From NCBI GenBank assembly GCA_020161755.1, contig JAIUOS010000007.1, positions 97,108 through 161,107 on the forward strand: 64,000 nt of DNA, given 5' to 3'. The translations under genes and the position numbers were made by a program. The number at the start of each line of letters is the position of its first letter. The first letter of the stretch is position 1. Source of the stretch: Actinomycetota bacterium. Its GTDB lineage: Bacteria > Actinomycetota > Actinomycetes > Propionibacteriales > Propionibacteriaceae. Positions 37,536 to 45,571 of the stretch are shown here, piece after piece. The notes beneath the pieces are model-generated. The model made no database searches, had not been told where the DNA came from, and saw only the letters and a list, made by a program, of their open reading frames with translations.

Positions 37536-39616
37536 CCACCCTGACTCTCCCCCGCGCGGGCCTGCCCACGGCGGGTCCGCGCGGGCGGGGCCACGTCCGG
37601 GCGGTCGTGCTGGTGGTGGTGCTGGTCGCCACCCTGGCCGCGCTGGCCGCCGTCCACCTCACCCAGGGGACGGCGGCCGTCGACGCGTCCGACCTGCTGC
37701 GGCTGCTGCTCGGCCAGGGCACGGACGCCTCCGCGCTCGTCGTGATCGACTCGCGGTGGCCACGGCTGGCCGCCGCCCTCTCGGTCGGGGTCGCACTCGG
37801 GGCGGGCGGCTGCGTCCTGCAGGGACTGGCCCGCAACCCGCTGGCCTCCCCCGACACCCTGGCGGTCGAGGCCGGCGCGCACCTGGCGCTGGTGGTCGCC
37901 GCCCTGCTGCCGTTCACGCTCCCCCTGCTCGGTGGGGTCGGCGTCGCGTTCGTCGGCGGCGTGGCCGCCGCGGGACTGCTGCTCGGCCTCACCAGGGGCG
38001 CCGGGTCGCCGTTGCGGCTGGTGCTCGCCGGCACCGTCCTCGCGCTGGCGATGTCCAGCCTGACCTCGGCGCTGATGATCCTGCACACCCAGGAGACCCG
38101 CGGCCTGTTCGCGTGGGGAGCCGGCTCGCTGAACCAGCGCGGGCTGGACGGGATCGTGCAGGTGCTCCCGGCGATCGTGGCCGGCGTGGTCGTCGCGCTG
38201 CTGCTGTCGCGCAACCTCGACCTGCTCGCCCTCGGCGAGGACGTGGCGCGCGGTCTCGGCGTGCGCGTCGGCGCGTCCCGGCTGGCGCTGGCCGCCACCG
38301 CCGTCCTGCTCACCGCGGCCTCGGTGACGATCGCCGGCCCGATCGGCTTCGTCGGGCTGTGCGCCCCGGCGCTCGCGGGGCTCGCCGCGCGCGCCGTCCC
38401 ACCGCTGCCGCGCCACGTCTGGCGCATCCCGGTGAGCGCCCTGACCGGCGTCCTGATCGTGCTCGCCGCCGACGTCGGGCTGCGGCTGCTGTTCGGCCCG
38501 CTGGACGGCGTCGAGGTGCCCACCGGCGTGGTCACCACCGTCTTCGGCGGCGTCTTCCTCGCCGTCGCCGCACACCGGCTCAGCCTCGGCGGCCCGACGC
38601 CGGAGGAGGCCGTCCGCATCGGCCTGGCCTGGGGACGCCGCCACCCGGCCGTCCTGATCTGCGGCGTCGCGGCGCTGGTGGCCGGGGCGGGCGCGACCGC
38701 CCTGCTGCTCGGCGACTCCACCCTGCTGTTCGGCGACGTCGGCAACTGGCTGTCCGGGCAGGCGTCGCGGCGGGTCACATTCATCCTGGACGCCCGCGCG
38801 CCCCGGGTGGCGAGCGCGCTGCTCGCCGGGGCTGCGCTCGCCCTCGCCGGGGCCCTCGTGCAGGGCGTCACCCGCAACGCGCTCGCCGACCCCGGGATCC
38901 TGGGCGTGTCCGCCGGCGCCGGGCTGGGCGCGGTGCTGACCCTGCTGGTCGTGCCGAGCGCGTCCTGGCTCGCCGTGTCCGGCGGCGCGGCGGCCGGTGC
39001 GTTCGCGGCGGCCGTCGTCCTGTTCGCCCTCACCATGCGCGGCGGGCTGCACGAGACCCGGGTGGTGCTGGTGGGCATCGGGCTGGCCGCGGCGGCCGGC
39101 GCGATCACGTCCGCGGTGCTGGTGCGCTCGGACCCGTGGAACCAGGCCAAGGCGATCACGTGGCTGGGCGGTTCCACCTACGGCGCGGAGTGGGAGCACC
39201 TGGTGCCCCTACTGGTGGTGCTGGTGATCGCGGTGGTGGTCCTGCGGGCCACCCACGCCGACCTCGACCTGCTCCAGGTGGACGAGGCGACGCCGCACCT
39301 GCTCGGCGTCCGTCCGGCCCGGGCGCGACTGGTCGCCCTCGGCCTCGCGGTGCTGCTGACCGCCGCCGCCACCGCCAGCATCGGCGTCCTCGCGTTCGTC
39401 GGCCTCGTGGGTCCGCACGCCGCCCGGCTGTTCGTGGGACGGCGGCACCGCTGGCTGCTGCCGTTGAGCGCCCTGCTCGGCGGTCTGCTGGTGGTGGTCG
39501 CCGACACCGTCGGACGCACCGTGCTCGCGCCCAACCAGCTGCCGGCCGGGCTGGTGACCGCGCTGGTCGGCGCGCCGTACTTCCTGTGGCTGCTGTCGAG
39601 GGTACGGACGCGATGA
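37532..39616 (+). CDS. Fused iron-siderophore ABC permease (FhuB-like, two FecCD units)
   Basis: A 694-residue inner-membrane protein made of two tandem FecCD-type permease units (about 1-340 and 350-694), like FhuB, so one polypeptide forms the whole channel. Each half repeats the same motifs: GGCVLQGLARNPLASPDTL and GALVQGVTRNALADPGILG, and later GPIGFVGLCAPALA and GVLAFVGLVGPHAAR. About 18-20 helices. The GTG start overlaps the binding-protein stop, and its stop overlaps the next ATG. No second permease gene is present, consistent with a fusion. Confidence 0.94.
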   Translation: MTTLTLPRAGLPTAGPRGRGHVRAVVLVVVLVATLAALAAVHLTQGTAAVDASDLLRLLLGQGTDASALVVIDSRWPRLAAALSVGVALGAGGCVLQGLARNPLASPDTLAVEAGAHLALVVAALLPFTLPLLGGVGVAFVGGVAAAGLLLGLTRGAGSPLRLVLAGTVLALAMSSLTSALMILHTQETRGLFAWGAGSLNQRGLDGIVQVLPAIVAGVVVALLLSRNLDLLALGEDVARGLGVRVGASRLALAATAVLLTAASVTIAGPIGFVGLCAPALAGLAARAVPPLPRHVWRIPVSALTGVLIVLAADVGLRLLFGPLDGVEVPTGVVTTVFGGVFLAVAAHRLSLGGPTPEEAVRIGLAWGRRHPAVLICGVAALVAGAGATALLLGDSTLLFGDVGNWLSGQASRRVTFILDARAPRVASALLAGAALALAGALVQGVTRNALADPGILGVSAGAGLGAVLTLLVVPSASWLAVSGGAAAGAFAAAVVLFALTMRGGLHETRVVLVGIGLAAAAGAITSAVLVRSDPWNQAKAITWLGGSTYGAEWEHLVPLLVVLVIAVVVLRATHADLDLLQVDEATPHLLGVRPARARLVALGLAVLLTAAATASIGVLAFVGLVGPHAARLFVGRRHRWLLPLSALLGGLLVVVADTVGRTVLAPNQLPAGLVTALVGAPYFLWLLSRVRTR

Positions 39617-40434
39617 GCTACCGGCTGTTCGCGGTGACGGTGGCGGGGGTGGCCCGGCTGTCGGTGAGCTTCCGGCGCCTCACCCTGCACGACGAGTCGC
39701 TCGCCGACCTCGACTGGGCGGGCGCCGACCAGCGGGTGAAGCTGCTCATCGGATCCCCGGAGCAGCTCGACCGGCTGCCCGCCGCCGGTGAGGGCTGGTA
39801 CGCGTGGTGGGCCGCCCAGCCGGACGACCTCCGTCCGCCGATGCGCACCTACACGATCGCGGCCTGGCGCCCCGACCGCAACGAGGTGGACATCGACGTC
39901 GCCGTGCACGGCGAGACCGGGCCACTGAGCCGGTTCGCGCTGCACGCCCGGCCCGGCGACCGCCTGCTGCTCGTGGCACCGGGCTCGGGCGGCGGTGCGG
40001 CCGAGGGCCTGGCCTGGCGGCCGGGTGGCGCGCGTCAACTGCTGTGCGTGGGCGACGAGACCGCGCTGCCGGCGATCCGCAACATCCTCGCCACCCTCGA
40101 CCCCGGGCTGGACTGCCGGGCGGTGATCGAGGTGCCCGACGCGAGTGACCGGCTCCCGCTGCCCTCGCCCGCGCCGGTGCGGGTGGAGTGGGCGGTCCGG
40201 CGGGCCGGGGATCCCGTCGGCGCGGCGGCCGAACGCCTGCTGTTCGGCGCGGCGACCAGCCCCGCGTCCCCGGGCGAGGACGACATGTGGCAGGAGGCCG
40301 CGGACGCCGCGTCCGGCCCTTACGCCTGGGTCGCCGGCGAGGTCGGCTGGGTGAACCGGGTCCGCAAGCGGCTCGGCTGGGCCAATGCCTCCTTCATGGG
40401 CTACTGGAAGGCCACCCCGGACCACCAAGTGTGA
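39613..40434 (+). CDS. Siderophore-interacting protein (FAD/NAD(P)H ferric-siderophore reductase family)
   Basis: A 273-residue cytoplasmic flavoprotein of the SIP/ViuB family that releases iron from imported siderophores by reduction. The FAD-binding motif is RTYTIAAW near residue 78, the family DIDVAVHGETGPLSRFA lies near 95, the nucleotide-binding region LLCVGDETALPAIRNIL near 145, and the end EVGWVNRVRKRL with WANASFMGYWK. It overlaps the permease stop (ATGA), making it the last gene of the iron operon. A bidirectional terminator hairpin covers its stop codon. Confidence 0.94.
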   Translation: MSYRLFAVTVAGVARLSVSFRRLTLHDESLADLDWAGADQRVKLLIGSPEQLDRLPAAGEGWYAWWAAQPDDLRPPMRTYTIAAWRPDRNEVDIDVAVHGETGPLSRFALHARPGDRLLLVAPGSGGGAAEGLAWRPGGARQLLCVGDETALPAIRNILATLDPGLDCRAVIEVPDASDRLPLPSPAPVRVEWAVRRAGDPVGAAAERLLFGAATSPASPGEDDMWQEAADAASGPYAWVAGEVGWVNRVRKRLGWANASFMGYWKATPDHQV

Positions 40435-40464
40435 GTTGGGCGGCGATGTCGCCGCCCACCTCAC
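40431..40464. terminator. Bidirectional terminator between iron operon and hpf
   Basis: 16-bp stem (GTGAGTTGGGCGGCGA with 40449-40464) with one mismatch and a two-base loop. It includes the stop codon of the siderophore-interacting protein gene and lies 20 bases before the convergent hpf stop. Confidence 0.8.
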
Positions 40465-40483
40465 GCACGTGCGGGGGTTCGGG

Positions 40484-41104
40484 TCAGGCGGACGCCTCCT
40501 CGGCGGAGTCGACGCTGAGGTGGATCACGCCGTAGTCGTAGGCCTTGCGGCGGTAGACCGCGCTCGGCGCGCCGCTCTCGGCGTCCACGTAGAGGAAGAA
40601 GTCGTGCCCGACGAGCTCCATCTCGTCCAGCGCCTGCGCCAGCGTCAGCGGGACGGCCGGGAAGTACTTCTCCCGCACCACCAGCGGCCCGTCGCCCTGG
40701 ACGTCGAGCCCGGCGATCTTGCGGATCTCCGGACGCACCTCCTCGACGGCGACCTCGACGCCGGCGACCTCCTCGCCGACCGTCGTGCCGCGCAGGCCGC
40801 GGTGGGTCTTGCGGCGGTCGGACGCGCGCCGCAGCTGCGACTTCAGGCGGTCGAGCGCGTGATCGAAGGCCACGGTCTTGTCATCGGCGGACGCCTCGGC
40901 GCGGACCACGGGACCCCGGCTGCGCAGCGTGATCTCCACCCGGGTCGACTGGTCGGGCTGGCGCTTGTGGCCGTACACGGACACCTGGACCTCTACCCGG
41001 ATCACCCGGTCTTTGAGCTTCTCGATCGAGGCGAGCTTCTCCTCGACGCGTGCGCGGAACTCATCGGGGATCTGGCAGTGGCGGCCAGTCACGAGGACGT
41101 CCAT
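40484..41104 (-). CDS. hpf: Ribosome hibernation promoting factor, long form
   Basis: A 206-residue long-form HPF that dimerises ribosomes into inactive 100S particles in stationary phase. The N-terminal S30AE domain begins MDVLVTGRHCQIPDEFRARV with basic strands EVQVSVYGHKR; a charged linker (DRRKTHRGLRG) precedes the C-terminal dimerisation domain VVREKYFPAVPLTLAQALDEMELVGHDFFLYVDAESG. Its position after secA in gene order matches the mycobacterial Rv3240c-Rv3241c arrangement, though a transporter operon and the iron operon are inserted here. Confidence 0.95.
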   Translation of the reverse strand: MDVLVTGRHCQIPDEFRARVEEKLASIEKLKDRVIRVEVQVSVYGHKRQPDQSTRVEITLRSRGPVVRAEASADDKTVAFDHALDRLKSQLRRASDRRKTHRGLRGTTVGEEVAGVEVAVEEVRPEIRKIAGLDVQGDGPLVVREKYFPAVPLTLAQALDEMELVGHDFFLYVDAESGAPSAVYRRKAYDYGVIHLSVDSAEEASA

Positions 41105-41297
41105 GTAAACCTCCTTGATCGGTGCGCCAAACCGTTTCCGGCCAGCGCAGATAACGAAGGCACCCGACCGGCTCCCAGCCCGGGAGGACTGGCTGCTGGC
41201 CGTGGTGCCATGCCTTCAACGTAGTCTCGGCAGGGCGCCTTCGCCAGCAGTTCGGGCTGTGTTTTCGACCTGCGTGTCCTGTGAGCGCAACCGAGCT

Positions 41298-41345
41298 GTA
41301 ACACGGGCTAACCGGGCCGTAACGCTGGCTGCACCGCGACGTAAC
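41298..41345 (+). promoter_or_regulatory. GTAAC half-site array upstream of amtB (candidate GlnR/MtrA binding region)
   Basis: GTAAC occurs at 41298, 41319 and 41341, with CTAAC at 41308, giving half-sites in 10-11-bp steps. GlnR boxes in actinobacteria are gTnAc-n6-GaAAc, with half-sites 11 bp apart, and MtrA can recognise similar GTAAC sequences. The array ends 23 bp before the amtB start. The match to the strict GlnR consensus is imperfect in the second half-sites. Confidence 0.6.
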
Positions 41346-41368
41346 AGGCCTCGGACACCCTGTTCGCC

Positions 41369-42748
41369 ATGATGTTGGAAATCAGCGCAGGCGACACCGC
41401 CTGGGTCCTCACCAGCGCAGCACTCGTGCTCCTGATGACCCCCGGTCTCGCGTTCTTCTACGGCGGCATGGTCAGGGCGAAGGGTGTCCTGAACATGATG
41501 ATGATGAGTTTCATCAGCATGGGCACCATCGGCGTGCTCTGGGTGCTGTTCGGCTACAGCATGGCGTTCGGCAACTCCATCGGCTTCGAGGTCGCGGCCA
41601 GCCGCGCCGACGGCCCGACGTTCTTCGGCCTGTTGGGCAACCCGCTCGACTTCGCCGGCCTCCAGGGCCTGATGAGCCCGGATGCCGCCGCGGGCACGCT
41701 CCCCGCGCTCGCGTTCGTCGCGTTCCAGGCCTGCTTCGCGATCATCGCGGTCGCCCTGGTCTCGGGTGCGGTCGCCGACCGCGCGTCCTTCGGCGGCTGG
41801 ACCCTGTTCACGATCCTGTGGGGCATCCTGGTCTACTTCCCGGTGGCCGGCTGGGTGTTTTCCTTCGACGGCTTCACCGGCGAGCACGGCGGCTGGATCG
41901 CCAACTGGCTCGGTGCGATCGACTTCGCCGGCGGCACCGCGATCCACATCAACGCCGGCATCTCCGGCCTGGCCCTCGCGCTGGTCCTCGGCCCCCGCAT
42001 CGGGTTCGGCACCAAGCCGATGCGCCCGCACAACATGACCCTGGTGATGCTCGGCGCCGGCCTGCTGTGGTTCGGCTGGTTCGGCTTCAACGCCGGCTCC
42101 GCACTGTCCGCCGGCACCATCGCCTCGGTGGCGTGGGTCAACACCCTGGTCGCCACCGCCGCCGCGATGCTCGCCTGGCTCCTGGTGGAGAAGCTCCGTG
42201 ACGGCCACCCGACCTCGCTGGGCGCCGCGTCCGGTGTGGTCGCCGGCCTGGTCGCGATCACCCCGGCCGCCGGTTCGGTCAGCCCGGTCGGTGCGATCTT
42301 CGTCGGCGCCATCGCCAGCGCACTGTGCGCCTACGCGGTCGGCCTGAAGTACAAGTTCGGCTACGACGACTCCCTCGACGTCGTCGGCGTCCACTTCGTC
42401 GGTGGCATGGCCGGCACCCTCCTGATCGGCTTCTTCGCCGACCCGAGCAGCCCGGCGGGCAAGACCGGCCTGCTCTACGGCGGCGGCCTCGACCAGCTGT
42501 GGCGCCAGGCCGTGGGTGCGTTCGCGGTCATGATCTACGCCTTCGTGGTCAGCTACCTGATCGCGCTGCTCATCAAGAAGACCATCGGCTGGCGGATCAG
42601 CGCCTCCGACGAGCTCAGCGGCATCGACCTCGCCGAGCACTCCGAGGCCGGCTACGACCTCAGCCCGGTGTACTACACCAACAAGGTCCAGCGCACCCTG
42701 GTGCTGACCAAGGACGACATGCCTGAAATGACGGGAGCCTCGAAGTGA
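41369..42748 (+). CDS. amtB: Ammonium transporter
   Basis: A 459-residue Amt/Rh-family channel with about eleven membrane helices. Signatures include TPGLAFFYGGMVRAKGVLNMMMMSF, IHINAGISGLALALVLGPR with the first pore His, and VVGVHFVGGMAGTLLIGFF with the second pore His. The cytoplasmic tail carries GIDLAEHSEAGYDLSPVYY, typical of AmtB proteins that bind PII. The start overlaps no other gene; a GTAAC array upstream suggests nitrogen control. glnK follows with a 4-base overlap. Confidence 0.96.
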   Translation: MMLEISAGDTAWVLTSAALVLLMTPGLAFFYGGMVRAKGVLNMMMMSFISMGTIGVLWVLFGYSMAFGNSIGFEVAASRADGPTFFGLLGNPLDFAGLQGLMSPDAAAGTLPALAFVAFQACFAIIAVALVSGAVADRASFGGWTLFTILWGILVYFPVAGWVFSFDGFTGEHGGWIANWLGAIDFAGGTAIHINAGISGLALALVLGPRIGFGTKPMRPHNMTLVMLGAGLLWFGWFGFNAGSALSAGTIASVAWVNTLVATAAAMLAWLLVEKLRDGHPTSLGAASGVVAGLVAITPAAGSVSPVGAIFVGAIASALCAYAVGLKYKFGYDDSLDVVGVHFVGGMAGTLLIGFFADPSSPAGKTGLLYGGGLDQLWRQAVGAFAVMIYAFVVSYLIALLIKKTIGWRISASDELSGIDLAEHSEAGYDLSPVYYTNKVQRTLVLTKDDMPEMTGASK

Positions 42749-43083
42749 AGTTGGTAACGGCCATCATCCAGCCCGAAGTGCTGGAGACCGTGCAGAAGGC
42801 CCTGGTGCGCCACGGCGTCGGCGGCATGACCATCAGCGAGGTGTCCGGCTACGGGCGCCAGCGGGGTCACGTCGAGGTCTACCGCGGCGAGGAGTACACC
42901 ATCGACTTCATCACCAAGGTCCGGCTCGAGGTGCTGGTCGAGGACGAGGAGGCCGAGGCGCTCACCGGCGTCATCGTCCAGTCCGCCCGCACCGGCCAGG
43001 TCGGCGACGGCAAGGTGTGGATCGTCCCGGTCGACACCGTCGTCCGGGTCCGCACCGGCGAGAGCGGCGCGACGGCCATCTGA
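42745..43083 (+). CDS. glnK: Nitrogen regulatory protein PII
   Basis: A 112-residue PII signalling trimer subunit that senses 2-oxoglutarate and ATP/ADP and blocks AmtB under ammonium excess. It starts MKLVTAIIQPEVLETVQKAL; the T loop carries GRQRGHVEVYRGEEYTIDF with Tyr51, the residue modified (adenylylated in actinobacteria) by GlnD; the C-terminal motif is GDGKVWIVPVDTVVRVRTGE. ATGA overlap with amtB shows coupling. glnD, which normally follows in actinobacteria, is not here; the operon ends at a terminator. Confidence 0.96.
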   Translation: MKLVTAIIQPEVLETVQKALVRHGVGGMTISEVSGYGRQRGHVEVYRGEEYTIDFITKVRLEVLVEDEEAEALTGVIVQSARTGQVGDGKVWIVPVDTVVRVRTGESGATAI

Positions 43084-43110
43084 GGTCGAGCCCAACATCA
43101 GACACCCCTT

Positions 43111-43136
43111 GGGGCGCCCGGTTCACCGGGCGCCCC
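43111..43136. terminator. Bidirectional terminator between glnK and comF
   Basis: Perfect 11-bp stem GGGGCGCCCGG / CCGGGCGCCCC with a TTCA loop, 28 bases after the glnK stop. The loop also contains the stop codon of the convergent comF gene. Confidence 0.88.
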
Positions 43137-43806
43137 AACTCATGGTTGCGGCTGCCGCCACCGCCGCCGACACCGGCATTCCGGCCACCGCGCAGGCCCG
43201 CACCGCCTCGGCCAGGGTCGCACCCGTGGTGACGATGTCGTCGACCACCACCAGCCTTCCGGACGGCGGCGCGCCGGACACCGCCATCGCCTGCGCCAGG
43301 TTCGCGAGCCGGTCGGCCCGCCCCAGCTCGGACTGGTCACGCGGACGCCCCACCAGCCGCAACCCGGCCCAGCTGCGGGCGGGCAGCCCGGCATCGTTCA
43401 GCCGGCGGGACGCCCGTCCGGCGAGCGCGGCGGGCAGGTCGAGCCCGCGGCGGGCCACGTGCTCGCGGGCCGAGGGCACCGGCACCAGCACCACCGGCCC
43501 ACCACTCCCCGCCTCGAGCGCCCAGCGCGCCGCCGCCGCGGCCACCCGGTCACCGAGCAACGGCACCAGGCCGAGCGCACCCCGCTCCTTCGCCGCCAGC
43601 AGGACGCGGCGCAGCTCGTCGGCGTACGGCCCGCCGGCCAGCACCGGCGGCAACCCCTCGGGCAACAGCGGCACCCGCATCGGCGGTCGTGCCGTGATCG
43701 CGGCCCGGCACGCCGCGCACACCCCCAGCGCCGGACATCCGCACCCCGCGCACCGGGCGCCGAGCACGAGGTCGGCGAGGCTGGTGAGCAGGACGCCGGC
43801 ACGCAC
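43123..43806 (-). CDS. comF: ComF family phosphoribosyltransferase-like protein
   Basis: A 227-residue ComF/GntX-type protein. The N-terminal zinc-finger cysteines are CAGCGCPALGVCAAC; the phosphoribosyltransferase motif is LVVVDDIVTTGATLAEA near residue 190. In competent bacteria ComF helps DNA uptake; in actinobacteria the role is unclear. Its place between hpf and lpqB matches Rv3242c. ATG start at 43806. It ends inside a bidirectional terminator. Confidence 0.93.
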   Translation of the reverse strand: MRAGVLLTSLADLVLGARCAGCGCPALGVCAACRAAITARPPMRVPLLPEGLPPVLAGGPYADELRRVLLAAKERGALGLVPLLGDRVAAAAARWALEAGSGGPVVLVPVPSAREHVARRGLDLPAALAGRASRRLNDAGLPARSWAGLRLVGRPRDQSELGRADRLANLAQAMAVSGAPPSGRLVVVDDIVTTGATLAEAVRACAVAGMPVSAAVAAAATMSWGAR

Positions 43807-43855
43807 GCCGTCATCCTCGGCAAGCGCCCGCCGGGACGGTCACGCGTCCACAGGC

Positions 43856-45571
43856 TCAGCCGGAGTAGGCGACCGCGTCCACAGAGGTGATGGCGAGGTT
43901 CCAGTTGAAGTCGCCGTCGAAGCGATAGACGCTGCCGCTGGACCCCAGGGCGACCGCCGGGCTGCCGGCCGCGGGCGCCACCGCGAGCTGCTCCAGGGCG
44001 GAAGCCTCGCTGGGCCCGATGTCGTTGGCGGTCGCACCATCCTGGCTGGCGCGCACCACGCTGGTGTCGCCGTTGCTGCTGACCAGCACGCCGAGCTCGG
44101 TGGGCGACAGCCAGCCCAGATCGAGGAACAGCGCCGAGCTGCTGGTGTTGAGGGCGAGGTCGACGGTGCGCCAGCCGTCGACGGTGATCGCCCCGTCCGA
44201 CCGCTCGACCCGTGCGAGGCCGACCACGTCCGTCCGGCCCTGGCGGAGGATGAACGCCACCCGGGTGCCGTCGGCCGACAGCGCCAGCGCGCGCACCCGC
44301 GCGTCCGGCAGGCCGGAGACGGTCACCTTGAGCCGCTGCTCGCCCTTGAACACCTGCAGTTCGCCGGGTCCACCCGGGGCCGGCGACCACAGCTCGCCGT
44401 TGCGGGCGAACGCCGGGCGCAGCAGCCCGGCGCCGGTGCGGATCGACCGGGCGGCCTTGCCGGACGCGGTCTGGCCGAGCTCCAGGGTCGTCCCCCCGTC
44501 GGTGACCGCGGCGACCTGGCTGAGATCGGTGTTCACCGCGATCTGCTCGGGCTTGGTGATCCCGGCGTCGACGGTGAGGAAGTTGTCCCAGTCGGTCGCG
44601 TCCCGCAGCCGCTTGAGCTTGTGGTCGTGCACCAGGAACAGCACCCGGCTGCCGGCGCCCTCGGGCGACAGCGCAGCGAAGCTCTCCGGCCGCACCACCG
44701 ACTGGCCGACCTGGTCGCGCCACACCTGGGCGGCGCCGGTCACCCGCACCGAGCCGACGGCGTCGAAGTCCGTCATCGTGTAGGCGAGCTCGGCCAGCAG
44801 GGTGTGCCGCTGATCGGCGGACAGCCGGTCCGTGGCGCCGCCGAGCGCGACGTCGACCAGGCCGGCCGGGTCCAGGACCACCCCGCCGATGGTGATGCCG
44901 CTGGTGTCGAGCTTCCGCACCGCCGGGGCGAGCCACGACGACGGTCCGGTGAGCAGCTGGGTGACCGCCGCGACCATCGCCTGGTCACCGGTGGCGAAGA
45001 ACCGCGGGTCGGGCACCAGCGACGTGCCGGACGGGTCGGTGAAGTACAGGTTCACGGCGGTGAAGTTCGTGGTGAACACGTACCGCGACACCAGCAGCCC
45101 CTGGGGCGGGCTGGAGATGCGCCACTGGTCGCCGGCGTCCTTGATCAGGTTGAAGTTGAACGTCTGGGTGGTGCCGGTGACCGGACGGTAGCTCCCGGTC
45201 GCATCGACGAAACCGGTCACCGGGACGCCGGAGAGCACCACGTTGGAGCCGGTGTCGGTGGGCGGGAACCCGTCGGCGTAGATCTGCACCCCCGACTCGG
45301 GGTGCCAGTTCTTGCTGGCCGACTCGGTCAGGTACTGCCGGGCGATCGCGTAGTCGGGCTGGTACACGCTCATCGCGTGCAGGAAGCCCTCCACCACCAG
45401 CAGCTGGCTGGCACCCTCGGCCGGCGGCAGCGGGTCGACGTGCACCCCCGAGTTCACCCCGGTCGCCTGGGACGTCTGCCGCTCGACCGGCCCTGACGTG
45501 GGGACGGTCGCGCAGCCGACCAGCAGGAACGCGGACGCGAGCGCGACCAGCAACCTAGCGGAGCGGGACAC
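43856..45571 (-). CDS. lpqB: Lipoprotein LpqB, MtrB-associated
   Basis: A 571-residue lipoprotein that interacts with the MtrB sensor and affects MtrA phosphorylation and cell-wall behaviour in mycobacteria. The lipobox is FLLVGCATVPTSGPVE; a GerMN domain occupies about residues 180-300 (ATDRLSADQRHTLLAELAYT region), followed by a beta-propeller-like C-terminal half (DARVRALALSADGTRVAF, LGWLSPTELGVLVSSNG). It starts at GTG 45571 and overlaps the mtrB end by 17 bases. Confidence 0.95.
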   Translation of the reverse strand: MSRSARLLVALASAFLLVGCATVPTSGPVERQTSQATGVNSGVHVDPLPPAEGASQLLVVEGFLHAMSVYQPDYAIARQYLTESASKNWHPESGVQIYADGFPPTDTGSNVVLSGVPVTGFVDATGSYRPVTGTTQTFNFNLIKDAGDQWRISSPPQGLLVSRYVFTTNFTAVNLYFTDPSGTSLVPDPRFFATGDQAMVAAVTQLLTGPSSWLAPAVRKLDTSGITIGGVVLDPAGLVDVALGGATDRLSADQRHTLLAELAYTMTDFDAVGSVRVTGAAQVWRDQVGQSVVRPESFAALSPEGAGSRVLFLVHDHKLKRLRDATDWDNFLTVDAGITKPEQIAVNTDLSQVAAVTDGGTTLELGQTASGKAARSIRTGAGLLRPAFARNGELWSPAPGGPGELQVFKGEQRLKVTVSGLPDARVRALALSADGTRVAFILRQGRTDVVGLARVERSDGAITVDGWRTVDLALNTSSSALFLDLGWLSPTELGVLVSSNGDTSVVRASQDGATANDIGPSEASALEQLAVAPAAGSPAVALGSSGSVYRFDGDFNWNLAITSVDAVAYSG

